Origin: Microcebus murinus | Taxonomy: Eukaryota > Chordata > Mammalia > Primates > Cheirogaleidae | DNA: 64,000 bases | Reading direction: 5' to 3' | NCBI RefSeq assembly: GCF_040939455.1 | Contig: NC_134112.1 | Span: 18,502,501-18,566,500, forward strand | Shown: piece by piece, positions 38,251-50,020 of the stretch | Position numbering within the stretch: position 1 is the stretch's first letter | How the letters are laid out: every line of letters starts with the position of its first letter | The notes under the pieces: model-generated | Told to the model about the DNA's origin: nothing | What the model saw: only the letters and a program-made list of their open reading frames with translations | Databases searched by the model: none | Made by a program: the position numbers and the translations under genes

Positions 38251-41140
38251 TATCTTCCATGCCTTCTTAGGTCTTTTGTGAATTTGCATGCCACCTCCCA
38301 GTCAGCCATGGATTTGTGGAGAGTTTGGGCTCTCTTGGATCTTCTCTACACATGTGTGCAACTTTCCAGCCCTCAAGGGGTGTGAGAGCTTATCTAACCC
38401 CCCCCCCCTTGATAGCTGTTTTATTTCTAGAATCTCTCTGTAAAATTTCTGACTAGTCTGCCAATCTCCTGTTCACCTCACTGGGATTGCAAACCTTAGG
38501 CTATCAGAGCTGAGTTTTCACCTTTTACTTCCTACTGAGTTCACTAGTTTACTGATAATACTTCTGAGCGTAGGTTTTTTGCTCTCTACCCCAAATCAAG
38601 TCAGCCTCTTCCAATAGCAAACGTTCTTCTTTTCATGACCAGGCCCTACCTAGCAGAGCTATTGCAATGACCTAGCTGGGGAAGGTGAGGGTGGTGCTGA
38701 TGGTGGATGGGAGCAACCAAGGCAAGAATGCCATAGACTCTGACTGTTTTTATCCAAGGTTCCTCAGTTTTTTATGAATAAAGGCTTCTCAATGTATTCT
38801 TTCCCTTTGGTCAATTTCTAGAGCTTGATGTGGTTGTTTTTAACAATTCTGTCCAATTTTAAAGTTGTTTTGGGGAAGGAGAGTTGTTAACTTCTTTACT
38901 CTGCTATATCTGGAAGTCTCCACATTCCTTGATACGGAGTGTTGACCCAGTCTTGTATCCCTGGGATTAACCTCATTTGCTCATGATTTATTACTCTTTC
39001 TGTATATTGCCGGATTTTGTTGGCTAGTATTTTAAAGGATTTTTTGCCTTTATTCACAAGGAATCTTAGTTATTTTCTTTTCTTGTAATGATTGTACCTG
39101 GTTTTGGTTTCAGGATAATGTAGACTCCTAAAATCATTGGGAAGTGTTCTGTCTCCTGTTTCCAGAGAGAATTTGTGTAGAATTGATATTATTTCTTTCT
39201 TAAATGTTTGGTAGAATTTGAAAATGAAACCCTCAAGAGTCTGGAGTTTTCTTTGGGGGTAGGTTTTCTTACTATAAATTCAACTTCTTTAGGAAGTTCT
39301 CAAGTTTATCTAGAATGAGCTTTGGTAGTTATGTCTTTAGAGGAACTTCGCCCATTTTATATATACCATCATTGGATCATCCTTGTTAAAAGTATTGTTG
39401 GATTCAGTTCACTAAAATTCTTGTTGAAATTTTTGCATATATGCATTTATGGGAAATGACCTTCTTGTTCTTTTATGGAGTTCTTATTTTGATTTAGAAT
39501 CAATGTTAGTCTCCTGAAATGAGCTGTGTTTTTGGTGGCTTTTATTTGCTATTTTTTCTACTTTCTGGAACAACTTGTAAAAGAAAGGATGTAATGGTTT
39601 TTTGAAAGTTTACGAATTCATCTGTATTAACCATCAAAGACTAGGGCTTTTTGGAGGGAACCTAATTGATTTTTATTTCAGATATTTTAGTGCTTATTAT
39701 TCTATTCAGGTTTTCTATTTCTTTTTGTGCAAGTTTTGGTATTTTATAGAAATTTCCAGAAATTTATCCATTTCACCTAGATTTTAAAATTTACTAGCAA
39801 ATTATGTAGCATACTCTTCTTATTTTAATTCTGTTGTATCCCTAGTCACTCTTCATTTTTCTTTTTGTCATTTGTTTGCATCTTTTATTTCATTGATTAG
39901 TCTTGCTAGAGGTCTATTTATTGTAATATTTTCAAAATTTTGCCTTTTTTTAGTCATCTTTGGGTTTTTTGTATTTATCTTTGTCACCAATTTCTCTCTC
40001 TATTCTCATTTCTTCTTATCTCTTTGGGGTCTATAGCTTTTTCTGATGCCTTAGGGGGAAATGTTTAGCACCTCTCTTATTTTCTGATAAATGCTTTTAA
40101 AGCTAAAGTTTTCGTATAAGTATGTAGTACATTTTTGTGTATTTTATAAATTTGCTATTTGTGGTTTTCTTTAAAAAGAAAGCTTTCTTTTTTAAAGAAA
40201 ACCTTTTTTTAAGGTTAAGTTTTATGTTGTTTAGTTTCTAAACAAAAGGATTTTAAAGCATTCCTAGTTATTTTCTAGCTTAACTGCATTTATGATCAGA
40301 AACATTTATATTTTATCAATTTTTTTAAATTTATTGTGACATGGTACCTGAACATTTTCAAAATATATTTTACTTCTGTTCAAGGATATTGTATATTCTC
40401 TCTTTGTAAACTTTATATTTTCTGTTTGTGAGCTTTTTAATTATATTATTCCAATTGTATGTTAACTTTTGTCTAATTTTTCTATTATGGGGACAATGTT
40501 TTAACATTTCCAATGAACACTGTCACTTTATTTTTTCCTAAAAGTTTGTTAATTGTTCTTTTATGTACTTTGAATCTATATTGTTAACTATAGATATGTT
40601 CATACCACCTATAATTTGCTTTGTTGTTCATTTTACCAGCATATATTATTCATTGTCTCTGTTTATATATGTTTTGCTTGAGTTTTGTGAGACATTACAA
40701 TTGCTAACTTGTATTTCTTTGTTTCACATTTATCTAGAATATCTTCTTCTATTCTGTTTTCAGTTTTTTGTATAAAGTATGTATTTTGGTGATAAAATAA
40801 TATTGGATTTCACCCTTAAATGCAATTTGAGCATCTGTTCTTTAATTAGTGAATTTAGGCTCTTTATATATATGGCAATTACCATTATACCAGGACTTAT
40901 ATCTTCCATTTTATTTGGGATTTGTTTTCTTGCTGTTTTAGGTGCTGTGTATTCTTCCTATTGATTTCTTAAACTTATCAGCATACATCTCTTCCCCCAA
41001 GAAGACCAGAGTATTTTGAAATGCTTCATCCCATTCTCACCATCCTTTAATTCCTACTCTTACCCTGATCCTTCTATTTTTTTATACATATCACGTAGAA
41101 TTTTAGTTATGATTTCTCTTAAATATAATTTGTCCTCTTT
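38251..41140 (-). mobile_element. Antisense L1M continuing
   Basis: 38900-40050 is antisense ORF2 (GTCTTGTATCCCTGGGATTA, TTTTGTTGGCTAGTATTTTA, CTTTGGTAGTTATGTC, TTGATTAGTCTTGCTAGAGG). 40050-41140 is further 5' material. 38251-38900 is more doubtful and holds an 11-base C run at 38398-38408. A near-perfect palindrome is at 40163-40203. Confidence 0.7.
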
Positions 41141-41824
41141 TTTAGGTCTTTGCTTTTTCAGACAATAATGGACTTTCAAGTTCTGCAAACATTTTATGTC
41201 TTTGAGCCCTAGTTTTGTCATTTATAAAGTGAAAACAATTCCACCTTCTTTGTATGGCTTTCTGTGGGAGGTAAATGTGCTGTGAGAGTGCTTGGTAACA
41301 TGTAAAGAATTACACACGAGTTGATTATTAGTCAAAAAAGTGCCTTTTATTCCAAGGCCTGCCTCTTTCTACTTTGTTCAAGTAGCCTTGTCCATCCCCT
41401 TTCCAGAATATGGAGTTAATATTTCTGTGTCTTTACTCCATAGCCCTTTGCCCCTCTATGATTGACAGAAGTCTGTATGTGTTCCCAAGCCTAACATCTC
41501 CAGGGAGGCTCTAGCAAAGGAGATGCTGGTTATCGTGTTTCACCAGGTTTAGCACAATGAGCAGGCAAAACCCAAGGGTAAATTCCTTTGGTATATTGAT
41601 GAGTGTGCAAGGTAGGGTGGTGTTGGAGCTATCACTTGTCCATAAAAGAAGTGGGGAACTGTGAATTTGGAGAGTATACAGCACTTTCTTCTTTAACAAA
41701 AACAAGAATGGTATGGGAATAGTAGGCTCTAGAGTGTAGCAAAGACTATTTTTAGATACTGTTACTATTAAAGTGCATTATTACAATATATGGCTTAATG
41801 GTACCTCACTTTATTTCTTACTAG
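41141..41824. other. Intron end before 7th exon, with MIR piece
   Basis: 41195-41335 resembles the 3' half of a MIR (TGAGCCCTAGTTTTGTCATT, GGAGGTAAATGTGCTGTGAG). 41336-41824 has nothing recognisable. Confidence 0.5.
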
Positions 41825-41926
41825 GCTCATATTGGCAACTTATTAACATCAAAATTCTTCAGTTATAAGGATTTTGATACTTTATTATATACTTGTGCAG
41901 CAGAGTTTGACTTTATGGAAAAGGAG
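41825..41926 (+). CDS. DPY19L1: DPY19L1 coding exon (7th in window)
   Basis: The acceptor is TTACTAG and the donor GAG|GTAAGA. The 102-nt exon (34 codons, phase 0 to 0) encodes AHIGNLLTSKFFSYKDFDTL and then LYTCAAEFDFMEKE. The TCAAEFDFMEKE acidic block is a strong family marker. The segment is hydrophilic and so a loop between membrane spans. Confidence 0.95.
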
Positions 41927-44007
41927 GTAAGATGTGATTTCTAGTTTTCTTTCCTTAGGTTTTGGATCATTCATGTTTTATAAAGAGTGCTCCTGTTATT
42001 TCAGACTGCTTATGCACTGTTATCTCTTTGAAGGAAAGGGAAAATCTGGCAGCTTAAAGGAGGATTTTCCTATTTACATTAGTATAACTCCCTTAAATAT
42101 ATGACTTTTTCTCATTTTGATAATTTGGAAATATGCATTCAAACTAGCAGTGGTTTTTTGGATGAGTAAACACAGAGGCATTTCAATTTTCCTCTTTTCA
42201 GAGATAGCATTAATTCAGTCAAGCTCTCAAGCTCTTACATTTCTACTTATTTTGTGGTCGTTTGAATGAGCTCATTGCTTTGAAATACCATTGAGTACAA
42301 GTTTTTCATTCCAACAACATTTTTCTTTCCAAAACTGTACTCAGATGTTTAGAAGGAAACAAGAAAGTAGTTTAGTGGATTGTGAGACAGAAGCCTACAA
42401 TATTGCTTGATGTTCTTGAATAAGTAACTCTCCATTCTTTGTGTTATATTTTACTAGTTTCTAGTAGTATGCTACAAACAGATATTGTGAAGACAAAATG
42501 AGATAATACATAGGAAAATACTTTGGTATTTTAAATAAAATAATATTTTATAAAACTTTATGAGCTGATTTGGTCCAGTGAATATGTGTATATGCCTTTT
42601 TTAACACCATTCATGTGACACTTATTTATTATATCTTAGTATTTTTAACACATTTTTCTTAAAAGCTGTTTATGTGTGCATGTATTAAACTGGCCAACAA
42701 TACTCCGTTGATACGTTCATTTCCCCTGTGATCCCACTGTGTTAGCCCAGTGTCCTGAGTTCCAGACCAGTAGATGGTAGTGTACTACACGGCAAATTCT
42801 TGCCAACCAGCCGTTCTGAGTTGAGTGCATCCTGTAGATGTACTATGTCCTCCAGCAGCCTATCAGTCTTCATTTATTATGTCCTGGCAAGTGGTTATGA
42901 TGTGTAATGGCTGATAAAAAGTGTCCGAATGATAGTGTTGAACCTGCTGAGGGAAATGAAGAATATCTTGCAAGACATTAGAATGAATGTTCATAGGAGA
43001 TCAAGACTCATTCAAACGTTAGGAGAGAATTAGGATTTGGTGAAAACTCTCTAACATGGAGGATATCACACTTGCCACTAGAGTCTAAGAGTATTAACCA
43101 TCAGTTATGTTATGAAAGAAATTTATTGAGGCATAATGTGACTTCAGTCACTTTGAAAAAAACAGCCAAGCTGTTTCCAGCATGCCATTTCCCATCTCCA
43201 GAAATATCTGAATTCACAGGGACTGTGCTGTAGAGACAGAGTACAGTGCTAGTTCAGGAAGTGCATCCCTTTTATGATACAGCTATATAGTGGGGAAAGG
43301 GGGAAAAATTTAAATTGATATTCCATAATATGATATCATAATGACATGGAAAGTTACTTAAGATATAATGGATAGAATGGTACAATCGTATTTACCTATA
43401 ATGAACACACATAAGGTATAGGAGCAAAATTTTAACAATGGTTTTGGGTAGAGAGATAGTTGAGATGTGCACAGGGTTGCCATGTGTAAGGCTTTGTTAT
43501 TAAAAACATTTGTATAGTTTTTTATCTGTTACTAAAGAAAATGTAAAAATGTCTTTTGTCCCTATTATAAACATTGGTTATTTTGTATGTTTTTGTGTGT
43601 GAGTGAATGAGAAAGACAGTGATAAAATTTTTATTCCCCACAAAATGTATAGGAAAAGCTTATTCCATTTAAAGGAACTCTACTTACCTTAAAGGAATAT
43701 TAAATTGGGCTCTCTAGCTAGACAAGTAGAATGCAAAAGTGAACAGTAGTCTTTCTAGTCACTTTTCACACTTAGGTGTTGGGGAACTTTATTTTTAGAG
43801 TATTTAACTCAACATTTTGGGAAAGTTTGTTTCTGTGGAAATGCACCTTCATTTCAATGATGGGAATCAGAGTAGATTGTACCCTTGATGGGTGAATGTT
43901 TATATTTCTTTATACTTTTAGAAATTTACTTGTTTTATTATTTGAAATGAAATTTTGTTTGGTTAAGATAATATTTCCCTCTAACAAAATATCTCCTTAA
44001 ATTTCAG
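41927..44007. other. Intron between 7th and 8th exons
   Basis: No named repeat. 42700-43290 is unlike the surrounding AT-rich DNA in composition and includes a short ATG frame at 42907 (MADKKCPNDSVEPAEGNEEY, stop after 24 codons), possibly an old degraded coding relic. Confidence 0.35.
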
Positions 44008-44079
44008 ACTCCACTGAGATATACAAAGACGTTGTTGCTCCCAGTTGTTCTTGTAGTGTTTATTGCAATTGTTAGAAAG
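44008..44079 (+). CDS. DPY19L1: DPY19L1 coding exon (8th in window)
   Basis: The acceptor is AAATTTCAG and the donor AAG|GTATGT. The 72-nt exon (24 codons, phase 0 to 0) encodes TPLRYTKTLLLPVVLVVFIA and then IVRK, a conserved TPLRYTKTLLLP motif running into a membrane span. The spacing and phase fit the exons on either side. Confidence 0.95.
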
Positions 44080-44834
44080 GTATGTCTCTTCCTGAAGAGC
44101 TCTTTCTAATACTAAAACATTTTCTTGTTTTTAAATGGTAGTTATATATACTTGGGCACATGATAATCTGATACAGTGTTTTGTATGGGTTTATTGAAAC
44201 ATATTCTATATTTTCTTATTGATAGACTTTGATAGACATTTATAAGTTTTTAAAATATTCTGATATCTGCTAGCGTAAAATAGACATAGGAAAAGGATAG
44301 CTCAAGTTTTGATACTCATGTATTTTTGGAAGACATAATCAGAGCTCATATTGACCCAGATACAACTTGTAAATTATTACTGACTGACTTTAAACTTTTA
44401 GGTAATATTTCCCTGAAATATTAAATATGCCTTTCTAAGTGAAAGTGCAGTGTTAAATAACTCCTGGATCATGTTTATTATTCATCAAAAAGAAAAATAG
44501 AGTTTTAAAAATGTATTGATTAACTAGATAAAATGTTTAGGCCTCCAACTTGGCTTTGATAATGAAATTCTAAGCCCAGATGTAAATCAGGCCAGAGAAA
44601 CTCCAGTTTACATTGAGCAGGTGTCTGGTATTTTCTCTCCTTCTTTTAAGAGGTTATGAACTCTATAACTACAAGTATCTTAACAGAATGAATTGAGATT
44701 AATCTGTGATCGAAAAATAGGTGGTAGACTTTAGAAGTTTTCTGATTTGTAGCTAGTGATTTCTGTGTTAACACAATGTCATATATTTGTAGAACTTTTT
44801 ATACTATAACAATTGTTCACATTATATATTTGTA
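44080..44834. other. Intron, nothing recognised
   Basis: Plain AT-rich intron after the 8th exon. Confidence 0.5.
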
Positions 44835-44985
44835 CTGTGCTTTGTTACTCTCCCAAAACATTTTCACATGAATATTTCCATTGGTTACTTGACAGCCCTG
44901 TAGGGGGGCAGATATTATCCCCATTTTGACACATGCAGAATGGGAAGATCAGAGATGTTGCAGCCTCACATCATGTCCATATTCA
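44835..44985 (-). repeat. MIR SINE fragment, inverted
   Basis: ACATTTTCACATGAATATTT, CAGCCCTGTAGGGGGGCAGA and TATTATCCCCATTTTGACAC match the antisense MIR core and tail. It is cut by the L1 tail that follows. Confidence 0.65.
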
Positions 44986-45216
44986 CTGGGTGTCAGGTAG
45001 ATGGGAGCTGGGAGAAGGGGATGAGTAAACTCACACCTAAGGGGTGCTGTGAGCACTGTCTGGGGGGTGGGCACACTTGTAGCTCTGACCCTGGCCATGT
45101 GCACTGTCTGGGGGATGGGCACACTTGTAGCTCTGACTCTGGCAGTGCAAAGACAATATATGTAACCAAAGTTTGTACCCCTGTGATATTCTGAAATAAT
45201 TAATTTTTTAAAAAAG
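44986..45216 (+). mobile_element. Lemur-type L1 3' UTR tail with internal duplication
   Basis: GGTGTCAGGTAGATGGGAGC, GGGCACACTTGTAGCTCTGA, ATGTAACCAAAGTTTGTACC, CCCTGTGATATTCTGAAAT and a terminal A run are shared grammar with 5783-5937. A 48-bp unit is tandemly duplicated (45053-45100 and 45101-45148). Confidence 0.8.
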
Positions 45217-46246
45217 CAAGGGAAGAGTAAGACTAAGGCTTACCCCTCATTGGATCTCATAGGGTATTTGGCTTTATACTCTCACAGCACTTTTCAGCTC
45301 CAGTAGTCAGTTAATCAGCAGTCCTGCTGTGTGCCAGGCTCTGTGCTTGCTTTGCACTTTTATATACTTTATGTGGGTTTGTACCTAGTAGGTACTCAGA
45401 AAATACTAGATGTTGGCCACCCAGAATATATTCAGAAGACAGTACCGTGGGTGGCGAGAAATGATGAAAGCAGTTACCTGGGCTGTTTGATTCAAAAAGG
45501 AAAAGATTCAGATGGAAAGAGGATAATTATTTTCAAATATTTAAAAGCCTGCCACTTGAAAATAAGGTGACACTCATTCTGGCTCATTTGAATTATGGTC
45601 AATTCTAGGAGGTAGGACTTTTGAGACTTTTGATCTGGACTGATTAAGAAAATGTTACAGATTCAAGCAGAAGCTGGGTGGTTCTTCCAGGGCTGAATTA
45701 AAACCTGTCAGCAGTGTAGTGGAGAGTATCCATAACCAGGATGAGGATTTCAGATTAGATGACCTCCCCATTACTGCTAAATATGAAAGCACACTGAGTG
45801 TATTTTGAATGCTTTTAGCATGATTATCAGTCTCTGAGCCAGTTCTCCAGTTTTGCCTGCGTATAATTAAGTAGAGGTATTGCCAACAGCCTTGGTATGG
45901 CAGAAGCGGCACTGAACGTGAATTTGAAACCAGAAGATCTGGTTTCAGGACCCAGCAATGCTTCTTAGTTGTTCACCTTCAGGGAGATCATTTAATCAAT
46001 CTGAGCCTGTTACTTATTTACAAAATGAGGATAATATAATCTACCTAGCAGAGGTGTTGAGTATTAGATATGATCAAATACTATACAAATATAAGATTCT
46101 ATTGTAATTATTATTTTCCAAGTTATCTCTTATCTCCGTACTTCTCATGTTTTTAATTAAAAGTTTTAAAGTTTAGAACATATGTTATTTAAAATTTTGT
46201 TTTTCCCCAAATAGCTTTTCTAATGTGTTTAAAAATGTATTTACAG
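45217..46246. other. Intron before 9th exon, with MIR
   Basis: 45895-46095 is a forward MIR (AATTTGAAACCAGAAGATCT, AGTTGTTCACCTTCAGGG, AAAATGAGGATAATATAATC). Short open frames around 45331-45570 and 45655-45912 have no features. Confidence 0.6.
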
Positions 46247-46296
46247 ATTATCAGTGATATTTGGGGTGTCTTAGGTAAACAACAGACACATATAAG
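46247..46296 (+). CDS. DPY19L1: DPY19L1 coding exon (9th in window)
   Basis: The acceptor is TATTTACAG and the donor AAG|GTAATT, a weaker donor than the others. The 50-nt exon encodes IISDIWGVLGKQQTHI and ends with AG of a split arginine codon. The loop is polar. It only makes sense joined to the 25-nt exon at 50972, which restores the phase. Confidence 0.9.
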
Positions 46297-46559
46297 GTAA
46301 TTATGCTATTAAGAATTTTGTTATCTATTCATTTATTAAATAGATATTTACAATGTATTAATTTTATACCTTCATGCTGTGCACTCAACATTTGATATTT
46401 GATGTTTTTTGTTATTGTCATTCCCCTTTTTGGCTTTTCTGGTTATTTACTATCTGTGCAGAGCACAGCACATCACTCGTTCATCCCTCAGATCTCATCC
46501 AGTACAATCTGACAGTGGCCCTATACTGTGTACTGGAAGAACACAGCTTTGTGTTAATA
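46297..46559. other. Intron, nothing recognised
   Basis: Start of the 4.7-kb intron; no repeat identified before the L1 at 46560. Confidence 0.4.
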
Positions 46560-48060
46560 CTGCAGTTCAACAGGGAAAATAAATTATTCTATGAGTGCTT
46601 TTAGGACCAGAGGACTGCCTATTGGAAAATAAGCAAGGAAATATAAACCTGGACCATACCTTACTTTTCACACAAAATAAATTCCAGATGGAACAAAGAT
46701 TTAAATACAGAGAAAAAAATGAAACTCTAAAATTAATGAAGAGAATGTTTATAATCTTAGAGTTAGAGAGGCCTTGTTAAGACAAAACTTATGTGCTAGG
46801 AGTAAAGATTGACGAAGTTGACCAGAAAAATACTTTAGTTTGGCAAGATACTGTAAACATTGTGAAAAGAAATAGGACAGATTGGGGGAAATATTTGTGA
46901 TATATGATACAGGACTAATGACCATCATATATAAAGAACTTCTACAGATCAATAATAAAAATGCTAAAATCCTGTTAGAAAAATAAGTTAAGGATACAAA
47001 CAAACAATTGAGAGAAAAATCAATTCTCTTTTTCCTTTCCCAGTAGACTCATGTCCCATGGACCTCCTTTCTGTTCTTTAACAATGGCAAGTAGTTTTCT
47101 GTCTCTGCAGCTTTGCAGGAGTAGTACTCTGTATACATAACTGTTCCCCCATCTCCTCTTTTCCCCTAGCCCGGCTCTTTGTATGGCAGACTCCTTTAAG
47201 CCTTGCTTAAATGTTACTTTTTTCAAGAAGCCTTTCCTGACAATTTCTGAGCAGATTCCTTGTCCTCTTGCTTGATGTTTTCACCATCACACCCTTTATC
47301 TTTCTCTCTTACCATTGATCACCATTTGTACTTAAATACTGTTGTGTCACCTGTGTCTCCTGAAGGGTGGGATCATGTCTGTTCATCAGTTTATATGCAG
47401 TACCTGGCACATAGCAAAGATAGTAGTTGAATGAGTGAATATTTATACATAACTAATGGGCACCCAAAAAGGTGCCTAATCCTATCATAAAGACATTCAG
47501 ATTAAAGTGAAAGCCTTTTAACTTGCCAGATTTGTAAAAATTAATAATATCCATGGCTTGCAAGGAAATAGGTGAGTGGGCAGTTTGGCAGTATGTAGCA
47601 AAACACACAGTAGGCCTGTTCTTTAGCCCAGCAGTTCCCCAGTGCAAATGTATCTTCTAGAAATGCTCACAGAAATGCAGAGATAATGGTTAAAAGGTGC
47701 TTATTGTGGTATTGTCTGTAATGTGAAAAATGGAGACAACCAAAATGTCTAGGATTGATTTAATTATGATCTTGTCATAGTGTGGAATGTCAAGCCATCT
47801 TTATGGAAGTAGTTCCATCATATATCACTGAATTTTAAAAATAGGTGGAATTATTATACTTTTGTTTAAAGTATGGAGATTTTGTGTTTATTTGTACATA
47901 AGAGTGATCTGGAAGAATAAAACCCATTAAGAGTGTAGGATTGGAAGATGGAGTAAAGGAAGTTTTAATTCTACTTTCTTCTGTGGGATGGGGGGGCTAG
48001 GGATTGTTGAATTTATGTGTATCTGTATTTTCTTTTATAACTTGAATATACACAGCCTTA
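46560..48060 (+). mobile_element. Old L1ME ORF2 3' part, forward, interrupted by an L2-like tail
   Basis: Left piece (46560-47020): AAATTCCAGATGGAACAAAG, GAAACTCTAAAATTAATGAA, TGACCATCATATATAAAGAA. Right piece (47445-48060): TAATGGGCACCCAAAAAGGT, GCTTATTGTGGTATTGTCTG. The two follow ORF2 order across the insertion. Confidence 0.65.
47021..47444 (+). repeat. L2-like 3' end inside the L1ME
   Basis: TTTCAAGAAGCCTTTCCTGA, TGAAGGGTGGGATCATGTCT, GTACCTGGCACATAGC and TTGAATGAGTGAA are in the order of the L2 3' end. Confidence 0.7.
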
Positions 48061-48599
48061 TATTATTCCCTCACCTCCAAATCTCTGCCAACACCATGAT
48101 AAATTATTGCACATACTCCTGAGAGAATCCTTGTTCTCATTTAGAAACAATTTCCTGTAACTATGCCCTTGCTCATACCTGAAGCATTTTAGTTGAGGGC
48201 CAGGGGAAAAGGAAAAAGGTTCTGGTATATAATGCTGACATTTCTCTTCATTTGAGGTGAAATTATTTCTGAAGAGCTCAGAAATAAGCTACAATATTAC
48301 AGCTATAGTATGCAGCTCTGGAAGAGGAAGGTGGGACTTTTCACAGAAACAAAACCGTCCCTTCAAGAATAACTCGACTATAGAAATAATTATAGAAAAC
48401 CATTGAGTTTCATGAGGTTTTCCTTTCAAGTAGGATCAGAGCTCATTTTTGGAAGGAGAGTAGCATTTTGACATTTTATTTCACATAACTACAAAAGTCA
48501 TATGCCAATATAAAAAGGAGAAGGCTAGTTGATAAATTTTAATTATCAAGATGTAAATACCAGTATCCCCTTCACTGAGGGATTCAGGAGATAAAGGAA
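48061..48599. other. Intron, nothing recognised
   Basis: No repeat or gene identified. Confidence 0.45.
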
Positions 48600-48805
48600 G
48601 ATAGATAGTGGCAGCATGATGTAGTAAAAAGTACGTTGACTCCTGAATCAGTCAAAATATAGTCCTGGCTGCCACTTACTAGCTCTGTGACTCCCTTTCC
48701 TTAGCTGTAAATTGGGATAATAAATGGTTGTAAGATCAGAGTTAATGGAATGTACTAAGCATATTAACATTGTAAATGCTCAGTAAATGGTAACTGATAG
48801 TTTTT
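48600..48805 (+). repeat. MIR SINE
   Basis: GTGGCAGCATGATGTAG, CTGGCTGCCACTTACTAGCT, CTGTGACTCCCTTTCC, AAATTGGGATAATAAATGG and ATGCTCAGTAAATGGTAACT give a near full-length MIR. Confidence 0.9.
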
Positions 48806-48939
48806 ACTTGGCATGAAAGAAGGATAAAGAACCATCTCATCTCCTTCACTTACCCCATGTTTATTGAGATTGCTAATATATTAATTTCACAAATTAGATT
48901 ATGTGCTTACCTGGGTTAGGAGTTAATTGATACACTTGT

Positions 48940-50020
48940 TCATTCATTTAAAAAAAATTGAGCGCTATGTGTCAGGCATTGCTTTAGGTCTCGGGAACAT
49001 ATCAGTGCCTAAGACAGAGAAGATGTGTGTGTCAACTCACGCATTTGTATCTCTGACCCAGACCTCTCCTTTGAACTCAGATTTGTGCATGTAACTGTTT
49101 GATAACTATTTGTCATCTCTACCCGGGTGTTTAATGAGAATCTCAACCTTTAATGAGTACAACACTGAATGTCTGACTGTACCCCTGCCAGCATGCTTCT
49201 GGACCGTCCCTATCTGATAAGGACCTCTGTTCTCCTCATGCCTCCACTCAAAAAGCCTGGCGTCGTTCTTGATTCTGCTGTTTATTTCACATGCCACATC
49301 CCATCCATCCGTAAATCTCATCATCGTCACCTTCAGAATTACATCCAGACTTTGACTACTTTCATCACTGCTATCCTGGTCCGCGTCACTGTCACCTCCC
49401 CTGGATTATTCCTCATAACCTCCTGACTCCCTGCTTCTGCTCTTGCTGCCGCAGGTCTTTCTCCACATAGCCGCCTCTAAAGCGGAAGTCAGATCCTGCC
49501 GCTGCTCTCTTTATGTCATCTTCCACATCACTCTGAGTAAAATTAGAGTCCCCATCATGGTTTTCCAGGGCCCTGTGTCTTCTGGCCCTTTGTCCCTTTT
49601 TGTCTCCCCGCTCACTTTCTCCTTGCTAATCACACTGTCTTGTGTAGCCCGCTAGAACCTCCCTACCACAGAGCCTCTGCATCCTCTCTTCTCTCTGCCC
49701 GAAATGCCCTTCTCTGCAGAATCCTCAGGGCTCACACTGTCAGCTGAGATGTCACTTGCTCAGATGTCGCTCAGTTGGTGACCACACGGATTAATACACA
49801 CCTTCCTGGGTACCCCACTCTCCCTATGTCTTTTCACCCTGTTTCCTGTTCTTCTCAGCACTCATCATCATGTGATATATGTTTATTTGCTCTTTGTTTG
49901 TCTCCTTTGACTTATATGTAAGCTTCGTGAGGGTGAAAATTTTTGTCCATTTTGTTTCTGCTCTATCTTCAGGGTCCTTACTGCTCAGTGAAATTGAATG
50001 GAAATAGACAGATGAATTTG
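48940..50020 (+). repeat. L2 LINE 3' region
   Basis: TGAGCGCTATGTGTCAGGC opens a possible separate L2/MIR piece. From 49170 the order AAAAAGCCTGGCGTCGTTCT, CCATCCATCCGTAAATCTC, GTCACCTCCCCTGGATTATT, CTTCTCTCTGCCCGAAATG, TATATGTAAGCTTCGTGAGG is typical of a long L2 copy. Open frames on both strands here are relics or chance. Confidence 0.8.

Noticed and set aside
34501..41140. Strings of hydrophobic plus-strand frames as membrane proteins
   Set aside because: T-rich antisense L1 gives Phe/Leu-rich frames by chance; none has a supported start, splice sites or family match.
49106..49655. Overlapping open frames on both strands as a new gene
   Set aside because: The region reads as an L2 3' half; the frames have no domain and no splice-consistent partner.
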